A stretch of 64,000 nt of DNA, taken from the NCBI GenBank assembly GCA_029960045.1, contig JASCOV010000006.1, positions 1-64,000 on the forward strand, given 5' to 3'. The notes under the pieces were generated by a model. The model was not told the origin of the DNA. It did no database searches and saw only the letters and a list, made by a program, of their open reading frames with translations. Made by a program: the position numbers and the translations under genes. Positions 17,257-26,813 of the stretch are shown piece after piece; within the stretch, counting starts at the first letter, position 1, and the number at the start of each line of letters is the position of its first letter. The stretch is from Flavobacteriaceae bacterium PS02293. Its GTDB lineage: Bacteria > Bacteroidota > Bacteroidia > Flavobacteriales > Weeksellaceae.

Positions 17257-18231
17257 TTACCAGTAACAACCGTCTTCTATTTTCTTGAAATTTTCAGGAA
17301 TTTCATTTGTAAAAATCCAATTATCTCCATTGTTTTTCCTAAGTTCCGTATAATGTTCCCATTCTTCCCATCTTTTGCCTTTTATTCCAAAAAGCAATTG
17401 AGTAACGCCGCCTAAATGGATAGCTTGTTTTCCTAAATCTTTTACAAATGATGCCAAGGGAAAACCATAAGCACCACAACCAATAATTGCAATGTCAAAA
17501 TCTGTTTTTATAATTTGATCTTTCATAAAGTCTAAAGCATCAAACCAAGTTTCGAATTCTGATTTTTGGCCAGCTATTGTTTGTACGGCTTTAATAGTTT
17601 TTAGCTCGAAAGCGGGGAGTATTTTTTCATTTTTGTAAATCTGATCTTTAATCAGGAATTGGCTTTTTATTGAGCTTTCGAAGGGGTGTATCAGCAATAC
17701 TTTTTTACCTTTTAGTTGATAAGACCAAGGCTCACTATGAAACCAAGGCTCCAGTTCTCTTATCTTGCAAAGTTTTACCTCTTCGGGAATATTTTCAACT
17801 TGATATTCCATCTCGTTCCAAACGCCAAGTACATCAAGATTCATTATAGATTGATTGTAAATATCTATAAATGTTCCTGCCAGAGAACTATCATTTGGAA
17901 AGAAACCGGCATTCATACAAAGCTCATAAAGAAAACGCTCTTCTTCTGTCCAGATAATGTTAATAGAGCCTTGTAGCGTTTTGATAATTCCTGAAAAATC
18001 TGAATTTATTTTTTTTTGAAGATTACAATTAACCAAAAATCTTGTTTCAACACTTCCCAATCTACCAATCATAAATGGTTTATCGCTTTTTATCATTTCA
18101 GAAATCAAATGATTTGTAGAATCATTTTTTTCTCTGTCCATTACTTTGTCGAACCTGTTTTTTTTATGAAAAAAAGGAGCCGTTCTTTTTGAAAGTCGAT
18201 GGAGATAATGATAATTATGAGAATTTATCAT
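17257..18231 (-). CDS. Unknown polysaccharide-locus protein, possible GT-D-like transferase
   Basis: 324 residues, soluble. The marks I can see are MIGRLGSVETRF near 53 (an Arg-Gly-x-x-Glu pattern like the metal or nucleotide site of the DUF1792/GT-D family), LLIHPFESSIKSQ near 178, IAIIGCGAYGFPLA near 250, and LGGVTQLLFGIKGKRW near 275. The last two are conserved in unassigned proteins found in LPS and capsule loci. It starts one base after the stop of the acetyltransferase gene. A glycosyltransferase role is inference. Confidence 0.5.
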   Translation of the reverse strand: MINSHNYHYLHRLSKRTAPFFHKKNRFDKVMDREKNDSTNHLISEMIKSDKPFMIGRLGSVETRFLVNCNLQKKINSDFSGIIKTLQGSINIIWTEEERFLYELCMNAGFFPNDSSLAGTFIDIYNQSIMNLDVLGVWNEMEYQVENIPEEVKLCKIRELEPWFHSEPWSYQLKGKKVLLIHPFESSIKSQFLIKDQIYKNEKILPAFELKTIKAVQTIAGQKSEFETWFDALDFMKDQIIKTDFDIAIIGCGAYGFPLASFVKDLGKQAIHLGGVTQLLFGIKGKRWEEWEHYTELRKNNGDNWIFTNEIPENFKKIEDGCYW

Positions 18232-18232
18232 T

Positions 18233-18796
18233 TTATAATGCTTTTACCATTTGGTCTTGTCTGTTGATAATGATAGAGTTGTCTGGGACGTCCTTATGAA
18301 TGACACAGCCAGCTCCTAGAATCACGTTGTTTCCAATCGTTACGTCTTTCAGGATAATAACGTTGGCGCCCGTCCAGACATTATTTCCCATCTTCACTTT
18401 TCCAACGCTGAAATCGGTTTTTGACACAGAAAAAGGGTCTTTGTTGTATTGATGATTATGGTCAAAAATTTTCATTCCTTCTCCTAAAATACAATTTTCT
18501 CCAATGCTAATTTCTCCAAGACAGGAAATCGTAGCACGTGTGATATAAGTATTTTTTCCAATCAAAAGTTTACCATTTTGTTTGACGGTAATAAAGTTGG
18601 ACTGGTTTATCATAACATTTTCCGCAATGTCAAATTTTGAAGTCTGAGATATATCAAAAAAATTATCGGTACCTATTTTAAAACTCGGATGAACATTACT
18701 TCCAGGAGTTGAAAAAGACTGGCGCTGATTAGAAATAACGCACAAATTTGCAAAATTTTTTAATTTAATAAATAAAAGACCAAGAGCTGATTTCAT
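18233..18796 (-). CDS. Hexapeptide (LbH) acetyltransferase
   Basis: 187 residues. Left-handed beta-helix repeats from about 40 to 175, including GKLLIGKNTYI and GEISIGENCILG, a FDHNHQY motif near 113 (catalytic-type His of the CatB/WcaF/NeuO-like group), and GNNVWTGANVIILKDVTIGNNVILGAG at the end. Related in plan to 28327-28920. Likely a cytosolic sugar O-acetyltransferase. First gene of the minus-strand unit 18796-15502, with a clear promoter box at 18823. Confidence 0.85.
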   Translation of the reverse strand: MKSALGLLFIKLKNFANLCVISNQRQSFSTPGSNVHPSFKIGTDNFFDISQTSKFDIAENVMINQSNFITVKQNGKLLIGKNTYITRATISCLGEISIGENCILGEGMKIFDHNHQYNKDPFSVSKTDFSVGKVKMGNNVWTGANVIILKDVTIGNNVILGAGCVIHKDVPDNSIIINRQDQMVKAL

Positions 18797-18822
18797 GTTA
18801 CTTTTTTCGAATCATTTGATAC

Positions 18823-18830
18823 AAAGATAA
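18823..18830 (-). promoter_or_regulatory. Promoter -7 box of the 18796-15502 unit
   Basis: Minus-strand TATCTTTG, matching TAnnTTTG, about 27 bases before the acetyltransferase ATG. It is divergent from the plus-strand box at 18849. Confidence 0.5.
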
Positions 18831-18848
18831 AGTTTTAGTATTTATTTC

Positions 18849-18856
18849 TATAATTT
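18849..18856 (+). promoter_or_regulatory. Promoter -7 box of the GT2 gene at 18888
   Basis: TAATTTTG matches TAnnTTTG, 31 bases before the ATG. Confidence 0.45.
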
Positions 18857-18887
18857 TGCTGAAAATTAGTAAATTAATATTTTTCTT

Positions 18888-19883
18888 ATGAATCCGTTGG
18901 TAAGTATTATTATTCCTGTTTATAAAGTCGAGAAATTTATTGTGCGATGCCTGCAGTCTGTTGTCAATCAAACTTATAAAAATATCGAATGCGTCTTGGT
19001 AAACGACGTTACGCCGGATTCTTCTATGGAAATTGCTCAGGATTTCATGGAGAAAAATCCGGATTTTGATTTTAAAATAATCAATCAACCTTTTAACCAA
19101 GGACTTTCTATGGCAAGAAATGTGGGAATGGATCTTGCAAAAGGAAAATATATTTACTTTCTTGACAGTGATGATGAGATTACAGATTATGCCATAGATC
19201 ATCTTGTAAAAGTTGCAGAAGAAACTGGTGCAGAAATGGTTTTAGGACAAAGTTTATGTATCAATGAAGAGGAAGATTGGAAACGTAATTATTTCCCGAT
19301 CAATTCTACAAAAGATATATTGGAGGGCAGTAAAGAAATAGTCTGGAATTTTGTAAAAGGACAATATCCGGTCATGGCTTGTGACAAACTCGTAAGAATG
19401 GATTTTCTGATGGAAAACAAACTTTACTTTGTGAAAGATCTTTTCTCTCAGGATGTTCTCTGGAGCTTTCAGAGTATGTTGAAGTTTGAAAAAATAGCTT
19501 TCTTAAGAGAAGATACTTACCTTTATTATTTTCACGGTGCTTCTATTATCCATAACCGTGGAGAGAAACATTTTGGAAATTGGATTACGATTGCAGGGTA
19601 TATGAACCAAGCTTATCTGGAAGAAAAAAATCCTTATAATAAAAAGTTAATCCTTGAAAATTTAATTGATTTTAAGGCGTCTACGCTGGGCATGAATTGG
19701 AAAGCTCAGCAAAATGAAGAACTTTGGAAAAAAAGTTATAAGGCGTATAATCAATTGTCTGGATTGAGTTTTAGTAATTATATTTCCTCAGCCTATTCTA
19801 CCAAACTAAAAAAGCAGGACTTATTTTATCGCCTGCCTTTGTTTATTGGATATCCATTTTTCAAATGGAGATTCGAAAGATAG
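18888..19883 (+). CDS. Glycosyltransferase family 2
   Basis: 331 residues. Classic GT-A motifs: SIIIPVYKVEKFIVRCLQS, ECVLVNDVTPDSS (Asn-Asp in place of Asp-Asp), LSMARNVGMDLAKG and YFLDSDDE near 92. The C-terminal half is aromatic and basic. Single plus-strand gene between two minus-strand units, convergent with the dehydrogenase gene four bases away, with no hairpin between them. Sugar unknown. Confidence 0.88.
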   Translation: MNPLVSIIIPVYKVEKFIVRCLQSVVNQTYKNIECVLVNDVTPDSSMEIAQDFMEKNPDFDFKIINQPFNQGLSMARNVGMDLAKGKYIYFLDSDDEITDYAIDHLVKVAEETGAEMVLGQSLCINEEEDWKRNYFPINSTKDILEGSKEIVWNFVKGQYPVMACDKLVRMDFLMENKLYFVKDLFSQDVLWSFQSMLKFEKIAFLREDTYLYYFHGASIIHNRGEKHFGNWITIAGYMNQAYLEEKNPYNKKLILENLIDFKASTLGMNWKAQQNEELWKKSYKAYNQLSGLSFSNYISSAYSTKLKKQDLFYRLPLFIGYPFFKWRFER

Positions 19884-19887
19884 ATAG

Positions 19888-21174
19888 TTACAATCTTGTC
19901 ACGCCATTTTCTTTTTCAAGAATTCCCTTCACATCATAAATAATTCCGTTTTCTGAAAGGAGATTTTTGATGTTAAGCTCTTCGAACTCTTTATGAGATA
20001 CAGCTAGAACAACTGCATCATATTTTTTGAAAGGCATCTTTGTTGAGGTTTCTAGACCGTATTCGTGTTTCACTTCTTCAGGATTTGCCCAAGGATCGAA
20101 AATACTTACATTGATGCCGTAATCTTCAAGATTTTTCACAACATCTACCACCTTTGTATTTCTGACATCCGGGCAGTTTTCTTTGAAAGTAAAACCTAAA
20201 ACTAAGACATCAGAACCGTTCACTTTCAAATCTTGTTTCAACATTTGCTTTACGGTTTCGCTTGCAACATATTGTCCCATAGAGTCATTCATTCTTCTGC
20301 CAGCCAAAATAATTTCTGGATGATAGCCAAATTCCTGAGCTTTCTGAGCCAAATAATAAGGATCTACACCAATGCAATGCCCACCAACTAAACCTGGTTT
20401 GAACGGAAGGAAATTCCATTTGGTTCCAGCTGCGGTTAAGACATCGTGGGTATCAATTCCCATTAGATTGAAAATCTTTGCTAATTCATTGACGAATGCA
20501 ATATTGATATCTCTCTGAGAGTTTTCTATCACTTTTGCGGCTTCTGCAACTTTGATTGTTGGTGCAAGATGCGTTCCTGCAATGATAACGGATTTATAAA
20601 GATCATCTACAACCTTACCAATTTCAGGATTAGAACCAGCGGTAACTTTCAGGATTTTTTCGACAGTGTGAAGTTTGTCACCTGGATTGATTCTTTCCGG
20701 AGAATAGCCTGCGAAGAAATCTACATTGAACTTCATTCCCGTATTTTTTTCCAAAACAGGAATACATTCTTCTTCGGTTACACCTGGATAAACTGTAGAT
20801 TCATAAATGACAATGTCTCCTTTTTTAAGAACTTTTGCAACAGTTTCACTGGCTTTGTAAAGTGGTGTAAGGTCCGGGCGGTTGTTTTTATCAACAGGAG
20901 TCGGAACGGTTACTACATAGATATTGGAATCTGCAATGTCCTCCAGTTTATTAGAACAGTACAAACCAGTTTCTCCAAGTTTTGGATTGCCGGCCACCAA
21001 AGCGGACTTCAGCAAGTCGTCTTCAACTTCCAAAGTATCGTCTTTTCCAGAATTAAGATCAGCGATTCTTTTTTCATTAATATCAAATCCTACAACCGGA
21101 TATTTTGTAGAGAATAATCTCGCCAACGGCAAACCAACATATCCAAGTCCGATTATTGTAATTTTATGACTCAT
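19888..21174 (-). CDS. wbpO: UDP-N-acetyl-hexosamine 6-dehydrogenase, WbpO/TviB-like
   Basis: 428 residues from ATG at 21174, five bases after the upstream stop; the frame is open ten codons more. N-terminal NAD-binding [20 protein letters not shown] near 112, [12 protein letters not shown] near 143, [13 protein letters not shown] near 163, and the catalytic Cys in [13 protein letters not shown] near 265. WbpO and TviB oxidise UDP-GalNAc or UDP-GlcNAc to the uronate. The upstream WbpP-like epimerase makes the pair a UDP-GalNAcA module as in the Vi and Pseudomonas O6 pathways; a WecC-like role on UDP-ManNAc (wecB is also present) is the main alternative. Confidence 0.88.
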   Translation of the reverse strand: MSHKITIIGLGYVGLPLARLFSTKYPVVGFDINEKRIADLNSGKDDTLEVEDDLLKSALVAGNPKLGETGLYCSNKLEDIADSNIYVVTVPTPVDKNNRPDLTPLYKASETVAKVLKKGDIVIYESTVYPGVTEEECIPVLEKNTGMKFNVDFFAGYSPERINPGDKLHTVEKILKVTAGSNPEIGKVVDDLYKSVIIAGTHLAPTIKVAEAAKVIENSQRDINIAFVNELAKIFNLMGIDTHDVLTAAGTKWNFLPFKPGLVGGHCIGVDPYYLAQKAQEFGYHPEIILAGRRMNDSMGQYVASETVKQMLKQDLKVNGSDVLVLGFTFKENCPDVRNTKVVDVVKNLEDYGINVSIFDPWANPEEVKHEYGLETSTKMPFKKYDAVVLAVSHKEFEELNIKNLLSENGIIYDVKGILEKENGVTRL

Positions 21175-21179
21175 TATTT

Positions 21180-22175
21180 TTACTTCAAGTTTTCCCAATA
21201 CCATTTTACAGCTTCTTTCAAGCCATCTTTCATGGATAATTGAGGATTATAGTTTAATAGATTTTTTGCTTTATCAATACTTGCAAGAGAATGTGGAACA
21301 TCGCCTTTTCGGTAATCGCCGTAGATGATTTCTACATCTGCAATTTTAGGATCAAAATCTGACAAATACTGTTTCAGATATTTTACGAGATCATTAAGTG
21401 TTGTTCTCTCTCCGAATGCGGTATTGTAAACTTCGTTCAAAGATTCTGTTTTATCAGAAGTCAAAGCCAGAAGATTCATCAGGATCACATTATCTATGTA
21501 AGTGAAATCTCGTGAATATTCTCCGCCACCATTGATAACTGGAGATTCGTGACTCATTAGCTGCATCACAAATTTTGGAATTACTGCGGCGTAAGCACCA
21601 TTTGGGTTTTGTTTTCTTCCAAAAACATTGAAATATCTCAAGCCAATCGTATCAAAATCATAAGTTCTTTTGAAAACATCGGCGTATAATTCGTTTACAT
21701 ATTTTGTAATAGCGTAAGGAGAAAGCGGTTTTCCAATTTTATCTTCGATTTTTGGAAGACTTTCGGAATCACCATAGGTAGAAGAACTAGCAGCATAAAC
21801 AAATCTTTTTACATTAGCATCTCTGGCAGCAACAAGCATATTCAGAAATCCGCCAACGTTGACGTCATTACTGGTAATAGGATCATTAATAGATCTTGGA
21901 ACTGAACCAAGAGCTGCTTCGTGCAGAACAAAATCCTGATTTTCACAAGCTGTTTTACAATCTTCCAGATTACGGATGTCGCCTTCGATTAATTTAAAGT
22001 TTGGATTGTCCTTGATGGCTTCCAGATTTTCTCTCAAACCTGTTGAAAAGTTATCGAGGCAAGTAACGTTTGCTCCTAAATTCAACAGTTCTTCACAAAG
22101 GTTAGAACCAATAAAACCAGCGCCTCCGGTTACTAAAATGTTTTTATTACTAAGTTTTTCTTTAAAATCACTCAT
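21180..22175 (-). CDS. wbpP: UDP-GlcNAc(A) C4-epimerase, WbpP/TviC-like
   Basis: 331 residues. SDR-extended fold: [11 protein letters not shown] near 18, the sugar-specificity segment [11 protein letters not shown] near 93 typical of WbpP/TviC (not of GalE), Ser-Ser-Ser-Thr near 130, and the catalytic YAITK near 152. [18 protein letters not shown] near 178 is the usual substrate loop. Acts on UDP-GlcNAc or its uronate to give the galacto form. It precedes the dehydrogenase by five bases. Confidence 0.9.
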   Translation of the reverse strand: MSDFKEKLSNKNILVTGGAGFIGSNLCEELLNLGANVTCLDNFSTGLRENLEAIKDNPNFKLIEGDIRNLEDCKTACENQDFVLHEAALGSVPRSINDPITSNDVNVGGFLNMLVAARDANVKRFVYAASSSTYGDSESLPKIEDKIGKPLSPYAITKYVNELYADVFKRTYDFDTIGLRYFNVFGRKQNPNGAYAAVIPKFVMQLMSHESPVINGGGEYSRDFTYIDNVILMNLLALTSDKTESLNEVYNTAFGERTTLNDLVKYLKQYLSDFDPKIADVEIIYGDYRKGDVPHSLASIDKAKNLLNYNPQLSMKDGLKEAVKWYWENLK

Positions 22176-22179
22176 AGAT

Positions 22180-22860
22180 TCAAGCGTAATATTTTTCTAA
22201 GATTCTGCAAAGATAAGATTCTTTGTCTGTCAATCCGTTTTTCTTAAAATAATATTCGACATCCGGAACATTAATATCATATCCGGAACCACGTTTTATT
22301 AGATTAAGATTCAATTTTATATTGTAAAAACGTTCTATGATTTCTAAAATTTCAATAATTGCATAGTTCTTAATGTATGCAAGATTAATTATTTTATTGA
22401 ATTCCGATTTATCTAACAGCTGAAAAGTGATGTTCCTGATATCTTCTGCATCCACAAGATTTCTGGTTGCTTTTGTATGAACATCGATGGTTTCTTTATT
22501 AATGATAGAACGGATGAGATAATTCATTAGTAAATTGGGATTTCCACCTTTCCCAACTGCATTGCTGACCCTGAGAATCAGATATTTATCACAGGAATGC
22601 TTTACAATTTGTTCCATTTTCAATTTATGAAGCACATAATCGCTGCCGGTTTTGGAAGAATCGTAAATACTGCAGGTGGAAAAATATATGAATGTTTTGT
22701 CCTGATTTTCATCAATTGTTTTTCTGATGAGGTTTTCTTCTCTCAGAAATTCTTCCTCTCTGATTTCCAGTGAATTAGAAACGCCTGATGCAAAAAAAAT
22801 GATATCTTCTCTGTCATTTTCCAAGAAGAGAGAAGCTAAAAGACCTCTGCCTACTATCAT
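22180..22860 (-). CDS. Short NAD-dependent epimerase/reductase-like SDR protein
   Basis: 226 residues, shorter than most extended SDRs. It starts almost at the glycine loop (MIVGRGLLASLF); FIYFSTCSIYD holds the active Ser/Thr region near 78 and SDYVLHKLKME gives the YxxxK pair near 97. NAVGKGGNPNLL near 126 is the substrate loop. The ATG overlaps the wecB stop (ATGA), so translation is coupled. It could reduce or epimerise a keto sugar from the same pathway; the missing first strand may be family-typical or a small truncation. Confidence 0.7.
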   Translation of the reverse strand: MIVGRGLLASLFLENDREDIIFFASGVSNSLEIREEEFLREENLIRKTIDENQDKTFIYFSTCSIYDSSKTGSDYVLHKLKMEQIVKHSCDKYLILRVSNAVGKGGNPNLLMNYLIRSIINKETIDVHTKATRNLVDAEDIRNITFQLLDKSEFNKIINLAYIKNYAIIEILEIIERFYNIKLNLNLIKRGSGYDINVPDVEYYFKKNGLTDKESYLCRILEKYYA

Positions 22861-23939
22861 TGTAAAAGTTTATTTAATATTAATTCAGAAGCTTTTCCGT
22901 CTCCGAATGGATTTTTTTCGGACTTGAATGTGTACTCTTTCTCATCGTTCCAAATTATATAAAATTCGGACTTTATTTTTTGTAAATCGTGACCGACCAA
23001 GATACCACAATTGCAGTCGAGGACTTCTGGCCTTTCTGTCTCCTCGCGTAATATCAAAACACGTTTTCTGAGGCTTGGTGCTTCTTCCTGTATTCCGCCT
23101 GAGTCTGAAATAATCAGTTTTGCTGCAGCCATTTTTCTAATGGTATCCAAGTAAGGTAGGGGTTCTGTAAATATTAAATTTTCAGGCTTTTTACTTTCAA
23201 AAACGTCAAGAATAATTTTTCTTGTATTTGGATTTGGATGGAGTGCCCATTCAAAAATGACATTAGGATTTTCGATTGCCAGTTCTTTGATAGCTTGAGA
23301 AATTTCTTGTAATGGTTTCCCGATATTTTCCCGTCTGTGAGCAGTTATGAAAACTTTATCTTGATATTCTACTTTAATATTTTCTTTATTCAGAATATAT
23401 TGGATCATATCAACAATGGTATTGCCGGTAAGTAGGATTTTGTCTTTCGGAATTCCTTCTTGTAAAAGGTTATTTTTTGACAACGTTGTAGGTGCAAAAT
23501 TCACATCACTTCCAAGGGAAACGACTCTTCTATTGTACTCTTCCGGAAAAGGCATTCTGATGTCTGTGGTTCTAAGACCTGCTTCTATGTGATAAAATTG
23601 CCGCTTTTCCAGAAAAGCGACCATTGCAGATGCCAAAACTGTGAAGGTATCACCCTGCGCTACAATTTTTGTTATGTTTTCTTTGTGAACAAGATCGGAC
23701 AAACTGTTAATCAGTTTTGCTACCAAATTAGAATTGGTAAAGTCAAGAGACTGAACAGAAAGTCTGAAATCTGGTTTGATATCAAAACTCTCTTCCATCT
23801 TAGATAGAAGATCATCGTGCTGACCAGTGTTGACTATGAAAACTTCTTCGTTCTGCAAACGAAATTGATTAATAACCGGAAAAACTTTTAGAAATTCTGG
23901 TCTGGTTCCGTAAACAATAGCAATTTTATGACTCATCAT
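22857..23939 (-). CDS. wecB: UDP-N-acetylglucosamine 2-epimerase (non-hydrolysing)
   Basis: 360 residues (two adjacent ATG codons possible, 23939 or 23936). AIVYGTRPEFLKVFPVI at the start, NTGQHDD near 36, HIEAGLRTTD near 114, TAHRRENIGKPL near 200 and ISDSGGIQEEAPSLRK near 270 are the WecB family marks. It interconverts UDP-GlcNAc and UDP-ManNAc in the cytosol. It lies in the middle of the long minus-strand run, next to the uronate-forming genes, so it could feed ManNAc or ManNAcA units to the glycan. Confidence 0.88.
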   Translation of the reverse strand: MMSHKIAIVYGTRPEFLKVFPVINQFRLQNEEVFIVNTGQHDDLLSKMEESFDIKPDFRLSVQSLDFTNSNLVAKLINSLSDLVHKENITKIVAQGDTFTVLASAMVAFLEKRQFYHIEAGLRTTDIRMPFPEEYNRRVVSLGSDVNFAPTTLSKNNLLQEGIPKDKILLTGNTIVDMIQYILNKENIKVEYQDKVFITAHRRENIGKPLQEISQAIKELAIENPNVIFEWALHPNPNTRKIILDVFESKKPENLIFTEPLPYLDTIRKMAAAKLIISDSGGIQEEAPSLRKRVLILREETERPEVLDCNCGILVGHDLQKIKSEFYIIWNDEKEYTFKSEKNPFGDGKASELILNKLLQ

Positions 23940-23965
23940 TATGTTTTGTGTAAAAATAATAAATC

Positions 23966-24748
23966 TTAAGGTTTTATTCTTCTTAAAATATGTTTTAGAA
24001 GTATTTTCAATGGAAATTGATTCAGTATTTCGTCGGCAGTAATAATTTTAAGATTATTGATAGCATTATGAATCTCTTTTTTTCCTTCTTTAATTTCCGA
24101 AACTTTTTTCAAATAATAGAAGGCGTGCACATAATCTTTGAAAGGATTTGGCGTATCTCGTTCGTGCCACGTGCCTACAAAATGGTGTGCAGCATAGTTC
24201 TTCGGAAGATCTAGACAAAAGCAGGTAGAAGGATAAATTGCAATTCCATCTGCAAGTTCCTGATATTCATCTTTTTCTGGATTTACTTTGTAGTGGTTAA
24301 CAAGCAGATCTGAAACAAAGACCGTATTGGTTGTCAAATCAAAATCTGTTTTTTGATTGTAAAACTCTAAAACTTTCTTTGGCCAGGGATGGTCTTTTTC
24401 GGTAGCCCAAAGTGCTGTAAAAGGTGAACCTTTGATTTCGAAACCGGAAAATGCACGGTGAACCAAAAACTCATCAAGGGAAAATTTGACTTCTACATCT
24501 ATATCCATGTAAATTCCGCCCTGCTCGAATAAGGCTAACGCTCTTGCATAATCTGATACAAAAGCCCATTTCTTTTTTTCTGCAGCCAGTCGCACATATT
24601 CGCAACAATGGATGTCAAAGTTGGACTCATTCCATTCTATGATCTCATAATCGGAAAGATTTTTCTTCCAAGAATTGAGACAAATATAGAAAGATTCGGG
24701 TTTTGGATTACCACCAAACCAGCAGTAGTGTATTTTTTTTGGAATCAT
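23966..24748 (-). CDS. Glycosyltransferase family 32
   Basis: 260 residues. IPKKIHYCWFGGNPKP at the start, YEIIEWNESNFD near 34, and AFVSDYARALALFEQGGIYMDIDVE near 75-90, with the DXD motif MDIDV: the textbook GT32 signature. Cytosolic, uses a UDP-hexose or UDP-HexNAc in known members. Four bases separate it from the GT2 upstream. A stronger match to the family than the GT32 at 15502-16350. Confidence 0.88.
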   Translation of the reverse strand: MIPKKIHYCWFGGNPKPESFYICLNSWKKNLSDYEIIEWNESNFDIHCCEYVRLAAEKKKWAFVSDYARALALFEQGGIYMDIDVEVKFSLDEFLVHRAFSGFEIKGSPFTALWATEKDHPWPKKVLEFYNQKTDFDLTTNTVFVSDLLVNHYKVNPEKDEYQELADGIAIYPSTCFCLDLPKNYAAHHFVGTWHERDTPNPFKDYVHAFYYLKKVSEIKEGKKEIHNAINNLKIITADEILNQFPLKILLKHILRRIKP

Positions 24749-24751
24749 TGT

Positions 24752-25696
24752 TTATAAATTGGTAAATCCTTTTGCTAAATTTTTTAGGAATAGAAGTAGA
24801 GAACCTGTGTCTTTTAGCTGTTGAAAAATAAGATTTAAGTAATATAAGTTTGACACATTGAACTTGTGATTTTTTAACTCCTTCTCAATCCGTTGTTTCA
24901 TTGAGATGTTTAATAATTTTTTGTACCCTGCAGAGTGTGTTTGTTTTATGAGGTCTTTATAAACGTCATAAGTGAATTTTGATCTTTTACGCGCATCAAG
25001 AGACATAAAGACATTATTGCCATGAATTCTATATGTTGCGTCAAAATCCTTTGTGTAAATACCCAAGCCGTGGTCCAAAATATGATGTTTGATATGAGTA
25101 TCACAATAATAGTCATAATTTTTACTGAGACTGAGATCTAATGCACTACTCTTGAAAACAATTGTCATAGTCTGTATTCTCATAAATTCTTCAAAGTCTT
25201 TTTGAGAAAATTTGAAATAATTATTTTCTTGAAAAAAGTCTTTTCTAAAAAACGGGCAGTCCATAGTTTTTCCATCATTATGTAGTTCTCTATATTTATG
25301 ACAAGCCATTACAACATCTGGATTAGCTTCTAAAAGATCAATCTGTTTTTGAAGTTTGTCATCCTCTGTCCAGAAATCATCACCTTCACACATTGCAATA
25401 TATTTGGCTCCAGATTCTTGACATTTTTGCAAGGTGAATATAAAATTGGGCATCCATCCCAGATTTTTTTCTTGTTTTATGAATGTCACCTGATTTTTTT
25501 GAGGGTGATTTTTCAAATAAGAATCAACCACACTTTGCGTACTATCCGTAGAAGCGTCATCAGATAAAAAGATATGATAATTAAAATTTGTTTTTTGATT
25601 TAAAACACTTTCTATAGCTTCAATTATATAATCTTGCTGATTATAAGATATCATGAAAACGGCAACTAATTTAGAATGATCCAGATTCTTCTCCAT
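24752..25696 (-). CDS. Glycosyltransferase family 2
   Basis: 314 residues. VAVFMISYNQQDYIIEAIESVLNQ, FLSDDASTDSTQ near 45 and MCEGDDFWTEDDK near 97 (DXD plus the Trp of the GT2 subfamily that includes polysaccharide galactosyl/glucosyl transferases). The ATG lies inside the last codons of the GT4 gene (26-base overlap). C-terminal third helical. Donor unknown. Confidence 0.87.
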   Translation of the reverse strand: MEKNLDHSKLVAVFMISYNQQDYIIEAIESVLNQKTNFNYHIFLSDDASTDSTQSVVDSYLKNHPQKNQVTFIKQEKNLGWMPNFIFTLQKCQESGAKYIAMCEGDDFWTEDDKLQKQIDLLEANPDVVMACHKYRELHNDGKTMDCPFFRKDFFQENNYFKFSQKDFEEFMRIQTMTIVFKSSALDLSLSKNYDYYCDTHIKHHILDHGLGIYTKDFDATYRIHGNNVFMSLDARKRSKFTYDVYKDLIKQTHSAGYKKLLNISMKQRIEKELKNHKFNVSNLYYLNLIFQQLKDTGSLLLFLKNLAKGFTNL

Positions 25697-26813
25697 TTAT
25701 TTTTCTTAATATTTTATTTGCGTTTACATTAATATCGTGATTTTTGACAGATTTTTGTTTAATCTTTTGCGACATGTGAGTATATAGTTCTTCATTGTTT
25801 TTTAGTTCCAATATGGTTTCAGAAACCTTTAAAATGTTACCATAAGGAATGACAAAACCACACTCAGGATCAAGGAATTCATTGGAACCGCCAGAATTTT
25901 CGAAAGCGATAATAGGAATACTGAACGAACTGGCTTCTGTCATAACAATTGGATATGGATCTTCTCTAGATGATAAAAAAAAGAGATCAATTAGATGAAA
26001 ATATTGTTTATAATCTTCCGTAGATGGTAATAATCTAATTTTCGTTGTGCAATTCATTAAAGTTGCGTCATACATGAATTCATCATAGTATTGATTATCT
26101 CTTTTACCAATCCATACAAAATAAACATTCTCATCTTTTAACAAATTGCTGGTATTTAAGAAAAAATCACTACCCTTACGCCAATCCAGTGCGCCCATCA
26201 TTCCTACTATAAAAGCATCTTCTGGGATATCCAATTGTTTACAGAGCAATTTTCTGTTCTGTGGAATTCTTATGTTTTTTTCGGGATTCTCTATGAACGA
26301 ATGAACGACTAATGTATTCTGTTCCGGAATTTTATACCGTTCAGTCAAATCTTTTTTTACAATTGAAGATCCACAAAAATAAAAAGTCGTTTTGTCTATG
26401 GTGCCGTTTATAACTCCTCTCTTTTCATATAATTGATAGGAGAAGGCCATTTCGTGGATATAACTATAAATTGGCGTATTACTTAAATTTAATTTTTCTA
26501 GAATATTGCCGTTTGTAATTGTATTTGAAAATACAAATTCCCAAGGTGTCTTATTTATAGTCTTAATGACGTTTGTTCTGTGTCTATTTTCCAAAAACCT
26601 TTTTAACCTCCAGCTCCTAACAGATATATTTTTGTTGTAAATCATTAGCTTTCCGAGTTTTCCGAACTCTTTTTCTAATTCCCCACTATGATTTAAAAGA
26701 ATGCTTATTTCGAACAAGTTTTTTTCTGAAAGCCATTTCAAAAAATTTAATAGAAGCATTGGACCTCCCGATCTTCTCCCATCATGTGAAATGAATAAAA
26801 CTTTTTGTTTCAT
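25671..26813 (-). CDS. Glycosyltransferase family 4
   Basis: 380 residues from ATG at 26813, which overlaps the preceding stop as ATGA; the open frame begins 32 codons earlier in the neighbour's coding DNA and that extension is not real. N-terminal KVLFISHDGRRSGGPMLLLNFLKW (acceptor-side loop), IVGMMGALDWRKGSDFFL, FLSSREDPYPIVMTEASSF and FENSGGSNEFL are the GT4 donor-site marks. Follows another GT4 in a coupled pair; the two share their opening residues, consistent with an old duplication. Confidence 0.87.
   Translation of the reverse strand: MKQKVLFISHDGRRSGGPMLLLNFLKWLSEKNLFEISILLNHSGELEKEFGKLGKLMIYNKNISVRSWRLKRFLENRHRTNVIKTINKTPWEFVFSNTITNGNILEKLNLSNTPIYSYIHEMAFSYQLYEKRGVINGTIDKTTFYFCGSSIVKKDLTERYKIPEQNTLVVHSFIENPEKNIRIPQNRKLLCKQLDIPEDAFIVGMMGALDWRKGSDFFLNTSNLLKDENVYFVWIGKRDNQYYDEFMYDATLMNCTTKIRLLPSTEDYKQYFHLIDLFFLSSREDPYPIVMTEASSFSIPIIAFENSGGSNEFLDPECGFVIPYGNILKVSETILELKNNEELYTHMSQKIKQKSVKNHDINVNANKILRKINGEESGSF

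Noticed and set aside
20569..21117. 182-residue plus-strand open frame opposite the dehydrogenase gene
   Set aside because: It is the antisense shadow of a well-supported WbpO-like gene and has biased composition with many Arg/Phe/Asn; no start signal.
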